This document shows positions 11,201 through 20,636 of a stretch of 64,000 bases of DNA, piece by piece. Within the stretch, counting starts at the first letter, position 1; the number at the start of each line of letters is the position of its first letter. Both the position numbers and the translations under genes were made by a program. Below the pieces are notes generated by a model, which saw only the letters and a list, made by a program, of their open reading frames with translations, was not told the origin of the DNA and did not search any database. The stretch is from Sebastes aleutianus (taxonomy: Eukaryota > Chordata > Actinopteri > Perciformes > Sebastidae). The stretch is from positions 13,044,596 to 13,108,595 of the forward strand of contig CAKAKS010000013.1 in assembly GCA_916700875.1 (NCBI GenBank), written 5' to 3'.

Positions 11201-14200
11201 AGGGGTCCTCTGGACTCCTGGATGATGGCAACTTGTCCGTCTGGGACTGGCAAGCTGCCTGAAGGACAAAGTGGCTGCGGGACTTCAATCTGAGCCTTAA
11301 TGTGTCCACAGTGGCAGTCAATGTGAGTGGCCAGTTGATCCAAGAGGTCCTGACCGACAAGCAGGGGTTTTGTATCGAGAGTACAGATGTTAATGAGATG
11401 CTAGAAAGTCATCTCCTGAAGAGTGATGCCAACCCAAGCACTTTTTGTGATGGTAATCTTTATGTTGCAAGTTTCAATTTACAATGGCTTACCAAGGGAG
11501 AGCATTGCTCCAGTAACCTCTGAAAAAGTGCTGGAACACACCAGGCTTATTTTGGAACCGTAGTCAAGCAGAGCAAGGGTGCTGATACAGCCCCCAATGA
11601 CTACTGAGGTGTATATGTATCAGGCGTTACCCTTGCAGACATGGTTGCGTAGAAGATGAAGAATGAAGGATGTGGTTCATTAGGTGTGGCGGTCTCATGA
11701 AGTGTCGTGGGCTTCCTTATTTCCCTTCCCCAGCTTACGAAATAAACCTTGGCAGTAGAAGGGAATGGGACCTGGCCTAGTCATGCTGACGGAGGACTGT
11801 CATCTGGCTTCTTAGGAGAGTCCGGCAGCACTGTTGGTTGACCGGCCGTTCCAAACTTCCTTACGTCTTTCTTAAAGCATCTGCGGATCAGATTTTCAAT
11901 TTCTTGCAATCCCTCCCCTCTACGGTGGTTTGGGACCTTCCCTCCTTGCTTGGGGTTCCATTCAAACTGAACCTTTCTTTTTGGTAGGAGGGTACTTTGT
12001 TGCCTTGGCCTGGTCTGTTTATGGAAGTGGCCTTGGCTACCACCCTCTTGGTTCTGTTGACTACCCTGCTGGCGAGGTGATCGGCACCCCTTGGGTGCAT
12101 TCACCCAAACGCGAAGCTTTTCGTTGCCTTCAAGTGCTAGGTGGTGCTTCCCAAGGTCTGAATCCCCAGGACTCTGGCGTTGTCCTCGTATCTCCTAGCA
12201 GGGCGCTCACATGTTTCCCATGCCATTTGCGCATACTTCCTGATCTCCTGCATTGTTTGACCTACTGTGCATAGTGACGTCATAATGCACACTTCTGTGG
12301 AGGTCATGCATGAACAAAGACTTAATAATTAATAATCTCTTTTACTCAGTAGTGCTGCTGGGTAAAATAAAGTCTAGAGATCTCATCAATGAAAAGGCTA
12401 GACTGAAAAAAGACTGAGACTGATCTGAGCTCTGTTTGTGTTTGTTGATGAGAGATTATCTCATAGACTATGAGATGTGAAACCGTGGATGTCGGCTGAT
12501 AACTAGCTAACACTAGCTAGCCGGCTGTCTGCAGATATCAGGCTGATGTCTTGTCAGCACAAACAGTGCAGATGAATTAGTAGACAGACTGTCAGTTTCT
12601 ATCCTGCCTGCGCTCAAAGTGACAACCGAAGTGGATGTACTTAGTTGGAGCAGCTGGTACTGACAGTGCATGCGTAGCTTTATGAGATAAAATCTATTTT
12701 TAATTTATACATGATGACAGTAAGAGAGACAGATTTAATTAAAAAAAAGTCTAAATCTGTGCAGCAGACGTGAAGATATCCTTACTTAGTGCATGGTATG
12801 GGTCAAACTTCAACAATACTCAATAATGGGGATGTTGACTGATAATTAAGAAATGTCAAGGGGTCATCTGTGGTGATCAATCAAATGTCTACAGAGGGAC
12901 ACGGGCCTGCAGTTGGTTGTCACATGTAGTAGTGCATTAGTCAAACTGGAACATTGTGGGTTATGTTCCACTGACATGCTCTAAATGTCATTTATGGTTC
13001 TAGATCAGGGGTCTCAAACTCGCGGCCCGCGGGCCAATTGCGGCCCGCAAGACGATATTTTGTGGCCCCCACCTTGATATGAAAGTTTAATGTTAGTGCG
13101 GCCCGCAAATTTTTTTTTTTTTTATAAAGTTTTTTTTTTTTTGGGGGCATTTTTTCATTTTTATTGACAGGACAGTGGATAGAGTTGGAAAGGGGGGAGA
13201 GAGAGAGTGGATGTGGAAAGGGCCACAGGCCGGATTCGAACCCGGGCCGCCGCGGTCAGGACCAAGCCTTGTTACATGGGCGCCCGCTCTACCAACTGAG
13301 CTAACCAGGCGCCCTCGGCCCGCGAGTTTTATGTGAATGGCAGTTTGCCGTGGAAGGTCCCTTTGTTGCGCGAGCCCGAGCTGAACGAACCTACCCATCA
13401 CAGTGGGGTATATGGCTCCCGGGGGCGGGCAATCGGCCGGGCTTGATGCAAGCAGAGAAACATTTCACAACAACTATGGCGGCGCCCGTGTAACATCGCA
13501 TAAGCTTGATTAAAGCTTGATTTATACTTCTGCGTTGAATCGACGCCGTAGCCTGACGTGCACCTCTCCAGAAATGTAACTACACGTCGCGGCGACGCAG
13601 ACCGCAACAGCTGTGATTGGTCCAGTCTCTCAGCGATGCTGAGCGGCCAGGACCAAGTTCTACTTCTCTCTGCCTCCATCTTTTCAATGTTTGTTCACAC
13701 AAATCCACTCAGATATATTTTCTCTTTTCGGCGTTGCAGTAATGTCAGTAAAAGTTCTGTGGTTCAACAGTTATTAGCTCCAACTCCGCTCAGTTTCTGT
13801 TTGTAGTACAAGAAGAAGAAGGAAACTCATAGAGACGCCGCCGCCAACTAGCGGTTTGGTGGTGTAATTGCAGAGCAACACAAACACAGCAGGCACAACT
13901 TTATTGCGGAGTGACACCAAGTGGAATGAATATATATCTTGTCTTTTTCAAAGCCTGCAGTGAAGAGAAAGGTTGGTGACGAGCACAGACAATTTCAGGA
14001 AAAGTGGGAGACGCAATAGAGGCCATGTTCAGAAGAACCGTTCATGTTCTTCAATGTTCCATTCATGTTCAGGACAGTTCATGTTCAGAAGAACCCATTC
14101 AAGTTAAAGAACTGTTAATAATGACGTTTGAGAAGATTGTTTTTTTTTTAACAAAGCTTTTTTTGTGGAATACCTGATGCGGCCCAGCCTCACCCAGACT

Positions 14201-15136
14201 CTGCCTCCAGCGGCCCCCAGGTAAATTGAGTTTGAGACCACTGTTCTAGATAGTTCACTCCGCCATGGCATCTCACTGACTCTGTCTCTCTCTCTCTCTC
14301 TCTCTGTATGTCTGCTGCTATAGAAACGGAGAAGAAGAAAGGGACTGATTCATCAGAGAGTTCACACTGGAGAGAAACTACACAGCTGTGACCAATGTGA
14401 GAAAACGTTCACTTCGGGGAGTAACCTCAAAGTCCACCAACGCATTCACACTGGAGAGAAACCCTACAGCTGTGATGAATGTGGGGCAGCGTTCACTACA
14501 TCAGGTGACCTGAAAAAGCATCAACGCATTCACACTGGAGAGAAACCCTACAGCTGTGAAGAATGTGGGGCAGCTTTCCTACAACAAAGTCATCTAAAAA
14601 GACATCAACGCATTCACACTGGAGAGAAACCGTACTGGTGTGACCAATGTGGGAAAGCTTTTTCAGATCATAGCTCCTTTAAATGCCATCAACGCATTCA
14701 CAGTGGAGAGAAACCGTACTGGTGTGACCAATGTGGGAAAACTTTTTCTCGGGGTAGTTTCCTTAAAACCCACCAACGCATTCACACTGGAGAGAAACCG
14801 TACTGGTGTGTCCAATGTGGGAAAACTTTTTCAGATCATAGCTCCTTTAAATGCCATCAACGCATTCACAGTGGAGAGAAACCTTACTGGTGTGACACAT
14901 GTGGGAAAACTTTTTCTGAATGTAGTTCCCTTAAAATCCACCAACGCATTCACACTGGAGAGAAACCGTACTGGTGTGACCAATGTGGGAAAACTTTTTC
15001 TCAGGGCACGAACCTTAAAACCCACCAACGCGTTCACAGTGGAGAAAAACCATACTGTTGTGACCAATGTGGTAAAACTTTTTCTCAGAGTAGTAGCCTT
15101 AAATCCCACCAACGCATTCACACTGAATCTTTTTGA
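8278..15136 (+). CDS. C2H2 zinc-finger protein, gene 1 (join 8278-8390, 9371-9494, 14324-15136)
   Basis: This is a predicted nuclear DNA-binding protein of 349 aa. Exon 2 (8174-8390) has a start ATG in good context (GAGATGG) at 8278 and a CAG/GTAAAT donor. Exon 3 (9371-9494) follows a CTGAAACAG acceptor and ends GATGTTCAG-type/GTCAGT (here AATGTTCAG). The array exon starts at 14324 after a CT-rich acceptor. Phases match: exon 2 leaves AG, exon 3 adds A (Arg) and ends in phase 0. The N-terminal 79 residues are polar and acidic (MEKCSVPEQ..., ...DQDQEHYKS...) and match no effector domain I know; no KRAB, BTB or SCAN is visible. Nine fingers follow. Compared with genes 2-4, about 150 bp of intron 1 is deleted near 7918. 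A hAT lies in intron 3, 72 bp from the array acceptor. Splicing is predicted, not shown. Confidence 0.85.
9595..10260. repeat. Intron 3 block shared with gene 4
   Basis: Collinear with about 58085-58675 (for example the GTCCGCGGGGATACGA and CAATTATAACAACAAGCACC-like stretches). It is not seen after exon 3 of genes 2 or 3. No gene is visible in it. Confidence 0.8.
10440..10740. repeat. hAT-like MITE remnant
   Basis: TAGTGGTGTAACGGACC at about 10449 and the following 250 bp match 15893-16140, which lies 3' of gene 1. The end resembles the hAT-type terminus TAGTGGAGCAACGGATCAC read on the minus strand near 16650. Non-coding. Confidence 0.55.
11056..12340 (-). pseudogene. Ty3/gypsy retrotransposon fragment: gag 3' part and protease region
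   Basis: The minus strand reads a gag segment (MQEIRKYAQMAWETCERP region near 12270-12190), a basic Pro/Gln-rich stretch (12104-11781), then a protease-like stretch with LALLDYGSKISLV (about 11600-11560). The equivalent of the DSG active-site motif is DYG here, so the catalytic triplet is altered. A VGQDLLDQLATHIDCHCG block follows (11360-11300). Frames are broken. The 5' half of gag is absent and cut at 12340; a matching gag 5' half lies at 43937-44982. Confidence 0.72.
12341..12840. other. No gene seen
   Basis: Intronic DNA with no recognisable coding or repeat ends. From about 12845 it becomes the conserved segment that precedes the array exon in units 1, 2 and 3 (24830 and 45375). Confidence 0.5.
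13006..14243. mobile_element. Non-autonomous hAT element in gene 1 intron
   Basis: The ends CAGGGGTCTCAAACTC and GAGTTTGAGACCACTG are inverted. The flanks are the 8-bp duplication TTCTAGAT (12998-13005 and 14244-14251). Genes 2 and 3 show the uninterrupted GGTTCTAGATAGGTC at this point, an empty site. GCGGCCCGC-rich ends are typical of a widespread fish hAT/Charlie-like family. The interior carries a SINE and no transposase. Confidence 0.92.
13107..13315 (-). mobile_element. tRNA-derived SINE inside the hAT element
   Basis: On the minus strand the 5' head reads GGGCGCCTGGTTAGCTCAGT and includes an A-box-like segment. A B box GGTTCGAATCC lies about 60 bp further on. A CT-rich body and an A-rich tail with GACAATAAAAATG follow. 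CGGCCCGC at 13099-13106 and 13316-13323 is the target duplication. This is not a functional tRNA gene: the anticodon arm is distorted and a SINE body and tail are attached. Confidence 0.85.
14253..14323 (+). promoter_or_regulatory. (CT)n polypyrimidine tract and acceptor of gene 1 array exon
   Basis: A CT-dinucleotide tract (about 14281-14306) leads to GCTATAG at 14323. The same CTCTCT...TATAG acceptor precedes the arrays at 25047 and 45593. Confidence 0.8.
14324..15136 (+). CDS. Gene 1 zinc-finger array exon, nine C2H2 fingers
   Basis: The exon is 270 codons plus TGA with no interruption. It opens with a basic half-finger (KRRRRKGLIHQRVHTGEK), then nine fingers of the form C-x2-C-x12-H-x3-H joined by TGEKP or SGEKP linkers. 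Residues at helix positions -1,2,3,6 are SSNV, TGDK, QSHR, DSSC, RSFT, DSSC, ESSI, QTNT and QSSS. Fingers 2-3 are of the YSC(D/E)ECGAAF class and 4-9 of the Y(W/C)CxxCGK(A/T)F class. Fingers 4 and 6 are nearly identical over a 168-bp period, a recent two-finger duplication. The tail after the last finger is TESF. The frame has no Met codon. Confidence 0.9.
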   Translation, partial: KRRRRKGLIHQRVHTGEKLHSCDQCEKTFTSGSNLKVHQRIHTGEKPYSCDECGAAFTTSGDLKKHQRIHTGEKPYSCEECGAAFLQQSHLKRHQRIHTGEKPYWCDQCGKAFSDHSSFKCHQRIHSGEKPYWCDQCGKTFSRGSFLKTHQRIHTGEKPYWCVQCGKTFSDHSSFKCHQRIHSGEKPYWCDTCGKTFSECSSLKIHQRIHTGEKPYWCDQCGKTFSQGTNLKTHQRVHSGEKPYCCDQCGKTFSQSSSLKSHQRIHTESF

Positions 15137-15420
15137 ATGTTTTTCGGGCCCAGCTAGCTGTTCCCTCCTGCGTCCTCCCCATGCCCTGATAGCTGTGTTG
15201 TTATATTCTGAGCTTCTCTCCACATTGAAGGCTGGCCAACAGTATATACATGTTCTAAATAGCATGTATGTTTTCATGGCTATGACTACATATTTGGACC
15301 ACCAGAAACTTCCCATTGGGATTCTGTTAAGCTAACAACTCATTTTTTTATTATTCTAAAGATTTTTTTAAAAATCCTAACATAATGCAATTAATTTGCC
15401 CAAAATAAATATCAAAACCT
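15137..15420 (+). other. 3' untranslated region of gene 1 (candidate)
   Basis: The sequence after the stop matches that after gene 2's stop (25602-25790), including CTAGCTAGCTG and CCCCATGCCCTGATAGCTG. AATAAA at 15404-15409 is a possible polyadenylation signal, matched at 26184-26189 in unit 2. Confidence 0.55.
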
Positions 15421-15887
15421 TGTCTGATTAATATTTCAATATTGTATTCATTCATGTTGTCTTATAAACAAACAAATGACCCTATTCGTCAAATGCCTGA
15501 TCAGAAAAATACTGGACCTCAAATTCAGAAGGATTGCTGTGACACAGAGATAAATTGAATCACTGTATGTCACAGTGACCCTTTCCCTGAACTGGAGAAT
15601 CAGTAGTTTTACTGAAGTACTTGACTTCAAACTTAAAATGGTTTTGACATGGATTAATTGAATCACTGGACTAATAAGATCATCACTAGCAATCTGTGGG
15701 GCAATGAAAATAATAGAAAGGATTTACAAACTGTTACGTTAGTTTAAGCCATTTTCTCACTGATACATGGCCGTTAAAGTAAACAGAAAATATAAAACAG
15801 CCCAATAACAACGTTAGATGACGCATGCGGTGCAGAAATACATTTTAACATGGAGGTGATGATGAAACATTTAGATAATCTATTTTA

Positions 15888-16660
15888 AGTGACTAGTTGT
15901 GTAACAGACTGTAGTTGATTCCCCCCCCCGATTAATTACCCAGTTTAACCATAATAGTGTGAAATAAAGTTTTACTGCCGATTTTCAGTAAAAATATGCA
16001 ATCGGGATATTTGCATTAATGCTTTCTAGTTGCCGATCCCTGATAACGCTGTGAACAACAAATCCGTGTTGAAATCGGCAGGACGAGAGCTAGTTAACGG
16101 GAGGTGCCATTGAGTTACATTATGATGTGTTCAGGCTTTATTCAGTAAAAAATTTGTATGGGGGGAATGTAAATGCTAATGTTATCATTATGTGGTCAAA
16201 TGTAATCTTTTAAAATGTAGTTTTTGGTGAGAAACTTGAATAAATCCAGTTGTTTGAAGGAGATGTTTTCACATCAATATCAAATAGATAATAGAGAGAG
16301 AATTATGACCTGTTTAACTTCCTAACACAAGCTCTAAACAGCTTAGAATACATCATTAGAACTACTAATGCCAAAATTTTACTTTTACTATCCATCATTT
16401 CCTAATAACTTGAATTGTGTGTTTTTATGCGAATAACCACTATAGATGACAATAACAAAGTAAAAAGATAACATTTAAATTTAAAAACAACAAAAACGAT
16501 CTGCAATCTGTATCTGCGGCAAAAAAACGTGATCGGTTCATCTCTAAAATTTATATTTGCTCCCTTTTCATTCTCTGCCGATCCGATTCGTGACTCAAAA
16601 CCGTGATGTGATCCGAGCTGTGAGTTTTGTGATCCGTTGCTCCACTATAAGTGACTACTA
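15888..16660. mobile_element. hAT-like MITE
   Basis: The left end ACTAGTTGTGTAACAGACTG and the right end (minus strand TAGTGGAGCAACGGATCACA at about 16650) are degenerate inverted copies. The interior is AT-rich and non-coding. Much of the right part recurs at 26330-26440 in unit 2. Confidence 0.5.
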
Positions 16661-16755
16661 CTAACAGTAACACATTGAAACACGTTCTACGTGTTGATAA
16701 TCCTAATACATCATGCTTTACTGGGGTCAAAAAGTCAACAGGATACGTTGCTGTC

Positions 16756-16896
16756 TTGACAAAACGTTCCGGGATGCTTTCTGAAGTGTTGGTGCATAAC
16801 AGTGGGGCTGCTGTGATAATCCGTTTCCAATGTACAGAGTTTATAGAGCACCACGTTGTTGGGTCTCTGTCTAAAATACTTCCACTCTTTAGAGGA
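16756..16896 (-). pseudogene. BED zinc-finger remnant, copy 1
   Basis: This is the minus-strand equivalent of the unit 2 BED finger (26537-26677). It retains the W-K-Y-F block, the second Cys and the HQHF-KHP end. The first zinc-binding Cys of the C-K-L-C pair is Tyr here, so the finger is probably dead. It likely derives from a hAT transposase or ZBED-like gene. Confidence 0.6.
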
Positions 16897-17599
16897 TCGA
16901 GGCGGGGTGTTCTAGCTGCAGGTTGTTCTCCGGGGGAATGCATGCTTTGACCGGGCGCAGACATTCTTGCGATGCGCCAATGCACGTTATGCAAATCGAC
17001 GTATTTTTGTAATCGATGACATTGATCACGTAAACGAATGTCCCCAGCCATAGATATAGTCAAAAGAATGATTTTCTGTGAAATAATATGTGTTTGGAAT
17101 GATTCATTCCAGATGTGTTCCCATTATTGTTTTTATCTGCTTCATACATATTATCTTGTTCTCATTGTTTCATAGTTTAACATTATATTTTCCTCCTTTG
17201 TGTAGTTTTTATTGAATAATCTTTATTTTACATTTATATTCCCTGTTTTTATTTCCTATGACTGAATGTGGTTTTGAATCTGTTGATGTTCTCATTAAAT
17301 TAGTTACTTACTAGTTAATTACAAAGAGATGCTTTGCCTCCTCATTTGAAACAGTTTCCATCAATCAGTATTTGTTGAGCTGTTGTAATTGACGTTCTCA
17401 GCATTAATATTATTTTAGGACTAAGTCATGAGCTAATTGGACTCATTATCATTAATTATCTTACACCAGTCAGATAATAAATGACCTCATTAGTTAAAGC
17501 CCACACAGCAGCTGTGACTGACATTTTAAAATGTTCCTAAAAGCAGAAGTGAATTAATAAACTTTAATAAATCTAAATATTTGTGTCTGTAGTTTGTTG

Positions 17600-18010
17600 T
17601 GTGTTTAAAAGTGTTTCATTTCTGTTTGTGTCGGTGTAAAGCCGATGACATCAGGTTCTTCTGTTCATTAATATTAATGAGCTCCCTCTCCTCATTGGCT
17701 ACTGATAACAGTCCAATAATATGAAGTCAACACTTGTATCCAGAGAATCTGTCCATCCGTCAGCTTCACAATCACAATGTGGAGCCCTGTTCTATAAAGC
17801 CACTTTACCAAATAAGCCAGGCTTATTTCAGTTAGTCTGACTCATTTTCAGTGGATTGGTTCCACGAAGCAAATTCAACATAGTTCAAGATCAGTTACTA
17901 AAGCAACTGATGCTGGGCTAACTGTCAGGCTAAGAGTTCCTGTAACACTGACCCGACGGGAAAGCAAGGATTTTACCTCTGATGTCTTATTATTTTACTT
18001 TATCAAAAGG
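17600..18010. other. No gene; 3' flank block shared with unit 3
   Basis: About 17855-17995 matches 49840-49985 (GGTTCCACGAAGCAAATTC..., AAGAGTTCCTGTAACACTGA). GAGCCCTGTTCTATAAAGCC at about 17782 resembles a common fish MITE end. Nothing coding is seen. Confidence 0.5.
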
Positions 18011-18014
18011 AACG

Positions 18015-19220
18015 TTTCTGGGAGTCAGCTGTAGTACAAGAGAAGCTAAAAACATTGGCACCCAACAACAGTTAAACAGAAGCCCTTACATAGCTCTAAA
18101 CTCACTGCCAGAAATTCCAGTTGTTTGCTAATTGATTCTGACAGAATCACTCAAACGTGAAATCTTGATTTCACAAATATGGCAACACCACCACCTTTCT
18201 TTGGTCTGTCAGCACGATAAACATTGTATCCATCAATGTTAATATCATGTCAGCCATGTTTCAAATATTACAACAATGTCCACATCTGTAGATTTAACCC
18301 ATATTCTAAACATGTCCATCTTTGATAACAAGCTGTGCACATTGAGACGAATCATTTTTAGACCAGAGAGAGATTTCAAATCAGATGGCGTCTGAACACA
18401 CTGCAGCTCTGGGCCCGGGTTAGGTTCCACTTTACCAGATATGAGTAACACTAAAACACTCAACCATCTCCGTTTTATGTTACATGATGAGACCTTCGAC
18501 ATCTCATACTTCATGTCCGACTGAGATCTCTCATTGAAAACAAAGTAGTTATTTAAAGCCAGAAGGCTTTGAAGGTCAGTAAGTCTCTGGGCACTTTCGG
18601 TGATAAGATTGTGTCCTGTGCCAACCGTACGTGTGCTTCCATACGCAAAGTTCTGCGGGCAAAATATATTGTTAGATGTACTCACCCAGGAGTGATCACC
18701 TGCTCGTAAGTCCCAAAGAGACAACGTGAAAAGTAGAGACACGAGAAACGCCATTGTCATTGTCCAGAGAGAGTGCGTACCTGTGTATGTGTGTGGGTGT
18801 GAAAGCGGGAGAGAGAGACAGGGCGAAGGAGTGCACTGCGGCCGCCGGCCGAGCAGCGCGGGTGGGGAGGCAGGTGAGAACCTGAGAGCTGGCGAGAAGG
18901 CCGCTGGCAGAGCGGTCCAGACGGGGAGAGGAGATGCGGTGGCAGGGCCAGGTGGAGAGGCCAGGCAGGTGGAGACTGAGAGGCGCAGGAGGACCCAGTA
19001 GAGTTGCAGGATTGGGTTCCGAAGATCGTAAAAGTTTATGTCCCAATTAAATGGACCAGAAAAGAGATATCCACTCTCTTTGCAGAAATAATGAGTGCAT
19101 ATGCACTATTAAAAACTTTGCTTCATTTAACTATGAATTTAAAAAGAATAAGAAGGTTCTTAGTAAAAACAGACGATACTTAACACTGACATGGACTGAC
19201 ATGCTGCCATCTTGGATCTA
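18015..19220 (-). pseudogene. 5' part of a LINE: leader, 2A-like motif and start of apurinic endonuclease
   Basis: Read on the minus strand from about 19216 (CCAAGATGGCAGCATGTCAG) there is a GC-rich 5' leader. A Met at 18760 opens a frame of 171 codons. It starts with a hydrophobic leader (MTMAFLVSLLFTLSLW), then contains VEPNPGP in the 2A-like segment LLLISGKVEPNPGP, then the endonuclease start (LNVHSLLSKMDMFRIWV, VIFETWL). Downstream, broken frames continue the endonuclease (YNVYRADRPKKGGGVAIFV, SKQLEFLAVSLEL) to about 18015, where the element is cut. No reverse transcriptase follows. 2A-like motifs at the N-terminus of LINE ORFs are known in other animals. Rex/L2-like assignment is a guess. 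Confidence 0.78.
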
Positions 19221-19311
19221 GAAAATCCTTGCTTAATACTTTAGTAGTCTGGGTTATGACAAATTGGTCATAATAAAATAAATATATATATAAATATAAA
19301 TTGGTCATAAT

Positions 19312-19795
19312 ATATCATTGGGTGAGCCTGGAACGCCGTGAATCACTGCTGAACCCTCTGGAGGTGTCGTGGGCCCATCAGCTAAACAGCGAGGAAATAG
19401 GGCACGCACTTGATAACCCAGAAGATGCCATCGCTCACTTGACCACCCTACTGGCAGCAGGCCTATGGGTGTGCAACTTAAGGGATACCAGCAACTAGTC
19501 CTATAAAACAGATTTCCCACAAACATTCAACATCAAAACATCTGGAGATACGTGGTTTTCACTGGACAGGAAGGGAATGAAAAACTGTCATCTGTAAAGT
19601 AACTAAAGCTGTCAGATAAATGTAGTGGAGTAAAAAGAACAATATTTCCCTCTGAGATGTAGTGGAGGAGAAGTAGGAAGTAGTAGGAAATGGAAATACT
19701 CAAGTAAAGTAGCTTGAATTAAGTACAGTACTAAAGTACTAAATGTACTTAGTTACATTCCACCACTGAATATAATAACGTTGATTAATACAATC
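19312..19795. repeat. Upstream block of unit 2, shared with unit 3
   Basis: Collinear with 29873-30366 (TATATCATTGGGTGAGCCTGG through CCACCACTGAATATAATAACG and the TCCTGTGTACC region). Units 1 and 4 do not carry it. A 65-codon open frame at 19301-19498 is not preserved in the unit 3 copy, so I do not call a gene. Confidence 0.85.
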
Positions 19796-20008
19796 CTATG
19801 TGTACCTATTGTTTCCCTCCTGACCTCCAGGTGGAGACTTTCTTTCACTTTAAAGTGAAAAACCAGACCGGAAGTACTTGTAACCGGAAGTGTGGTTGTC
19901 TCGTCGTTGTGCTCTCGGGCTGGCGGCGGGATAGTTGTTTCGTTAGCTGACGAACATATTTGTCCGTTTCGAGGCGGCAGAGCTGCAGGTGAACCCGCAC
20001 ACACTCAG
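19796..20008 (+). promoter_or_regulatory. Zinc-finger gene 2 promoter and non-coding exon 1
   Basis: ETS-type ACCGGAAGT at 19867-19875 and 19883-19891. The TTTCACTTTAAAGTGAAA palindrome is intact at about 19845-19862. Exon 1 ends ...CACACACTCAG at 20008 before GTAAAC. Confidence 0.75.
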
Positions 20009-20636
20009 GTAAACACTTTAATAATGTTTCTTTGAGCCGGAAATCAAAGCGAATATAGCGTTAGCACGCTGGGCTAGCTGCGATGCTAACAGCTAGTTAG
20101 CCTGTTAGCTTCGGCCTGCTGCTATGTGGCTAACTGCTAGCGTTAGCCTTAGCTCACTTTAATGTGTGCTCGTGTTATCTGATTGAACTTCCGGTTCCTT
20201 TGTGTTTTAGTCCAGTTTGAGAGGAGTTTCTCAGTTTGTCTCAGTCGCTTTGCTTCGTTTCTAGAATCATCCTCAACATTTGTAAACAGGAAGTGCGTTT
20301 CTCCAAACAGCTGGTCCAAACCTGTCTGTGAACTGTCTCTTTAACCAGATCACACACATTGAGGCTTTTCTATGTGGTCTTTGATAGTTTCCATGGAAAC
20401 CAGAGCATTCCTCAGAGAAGAGCTGCAGCTGTTTTCACGCTAACATGGACCATGTTATCAGCACTACGTGGATGGGAGTAAAACCAGAGGAGACAGCAGG
20501 ACCTGAATATCTCTGTGTGCTTTGATTTGTAGTGAGTCCAGGACAACAGAGTCCAGCAGTCAGAGTGGAGACCTGCTGGATCTCAGAGACCAGGACCAGG
20601 AGCCCGTTTCAGAAAGCAGCTTTAACAAACCCTGAG

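Noticed and set aside
13230..13315. tRNA gene on the minus strand
   Set aside because: A and B boxes are present, but it is the head of a SINE with body, A-rich tail and target duplication, and the anticodon arm is abnormal.
14640..15335. 231-codon + strand frame and 161-codon minus frame over gene 1's fingers
   Set aside because: They are periodic shadows of the 84-bp finger repeat; the true frame runs 14324-15136 with intact C2H2 fingers. The same applies at 25317-25629 and 46358-46598.
16551..17063. 170-codon minus-strand protein
   Set aside because: It joins hAT terminal sequence to BED debris in a frame different from the BED finger; no coherent domain.
18696..19046. GC-rich open frames, both strands
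   Set aside because: They lie in the LINE 5' leader, whose base composition favours chance frames; no domain is recognised.
19301..19498. 65-codon frame upstream of gene 2
   Set aside because: The copy at 29873-30070 does not keep the frame, so coding is unlikely.
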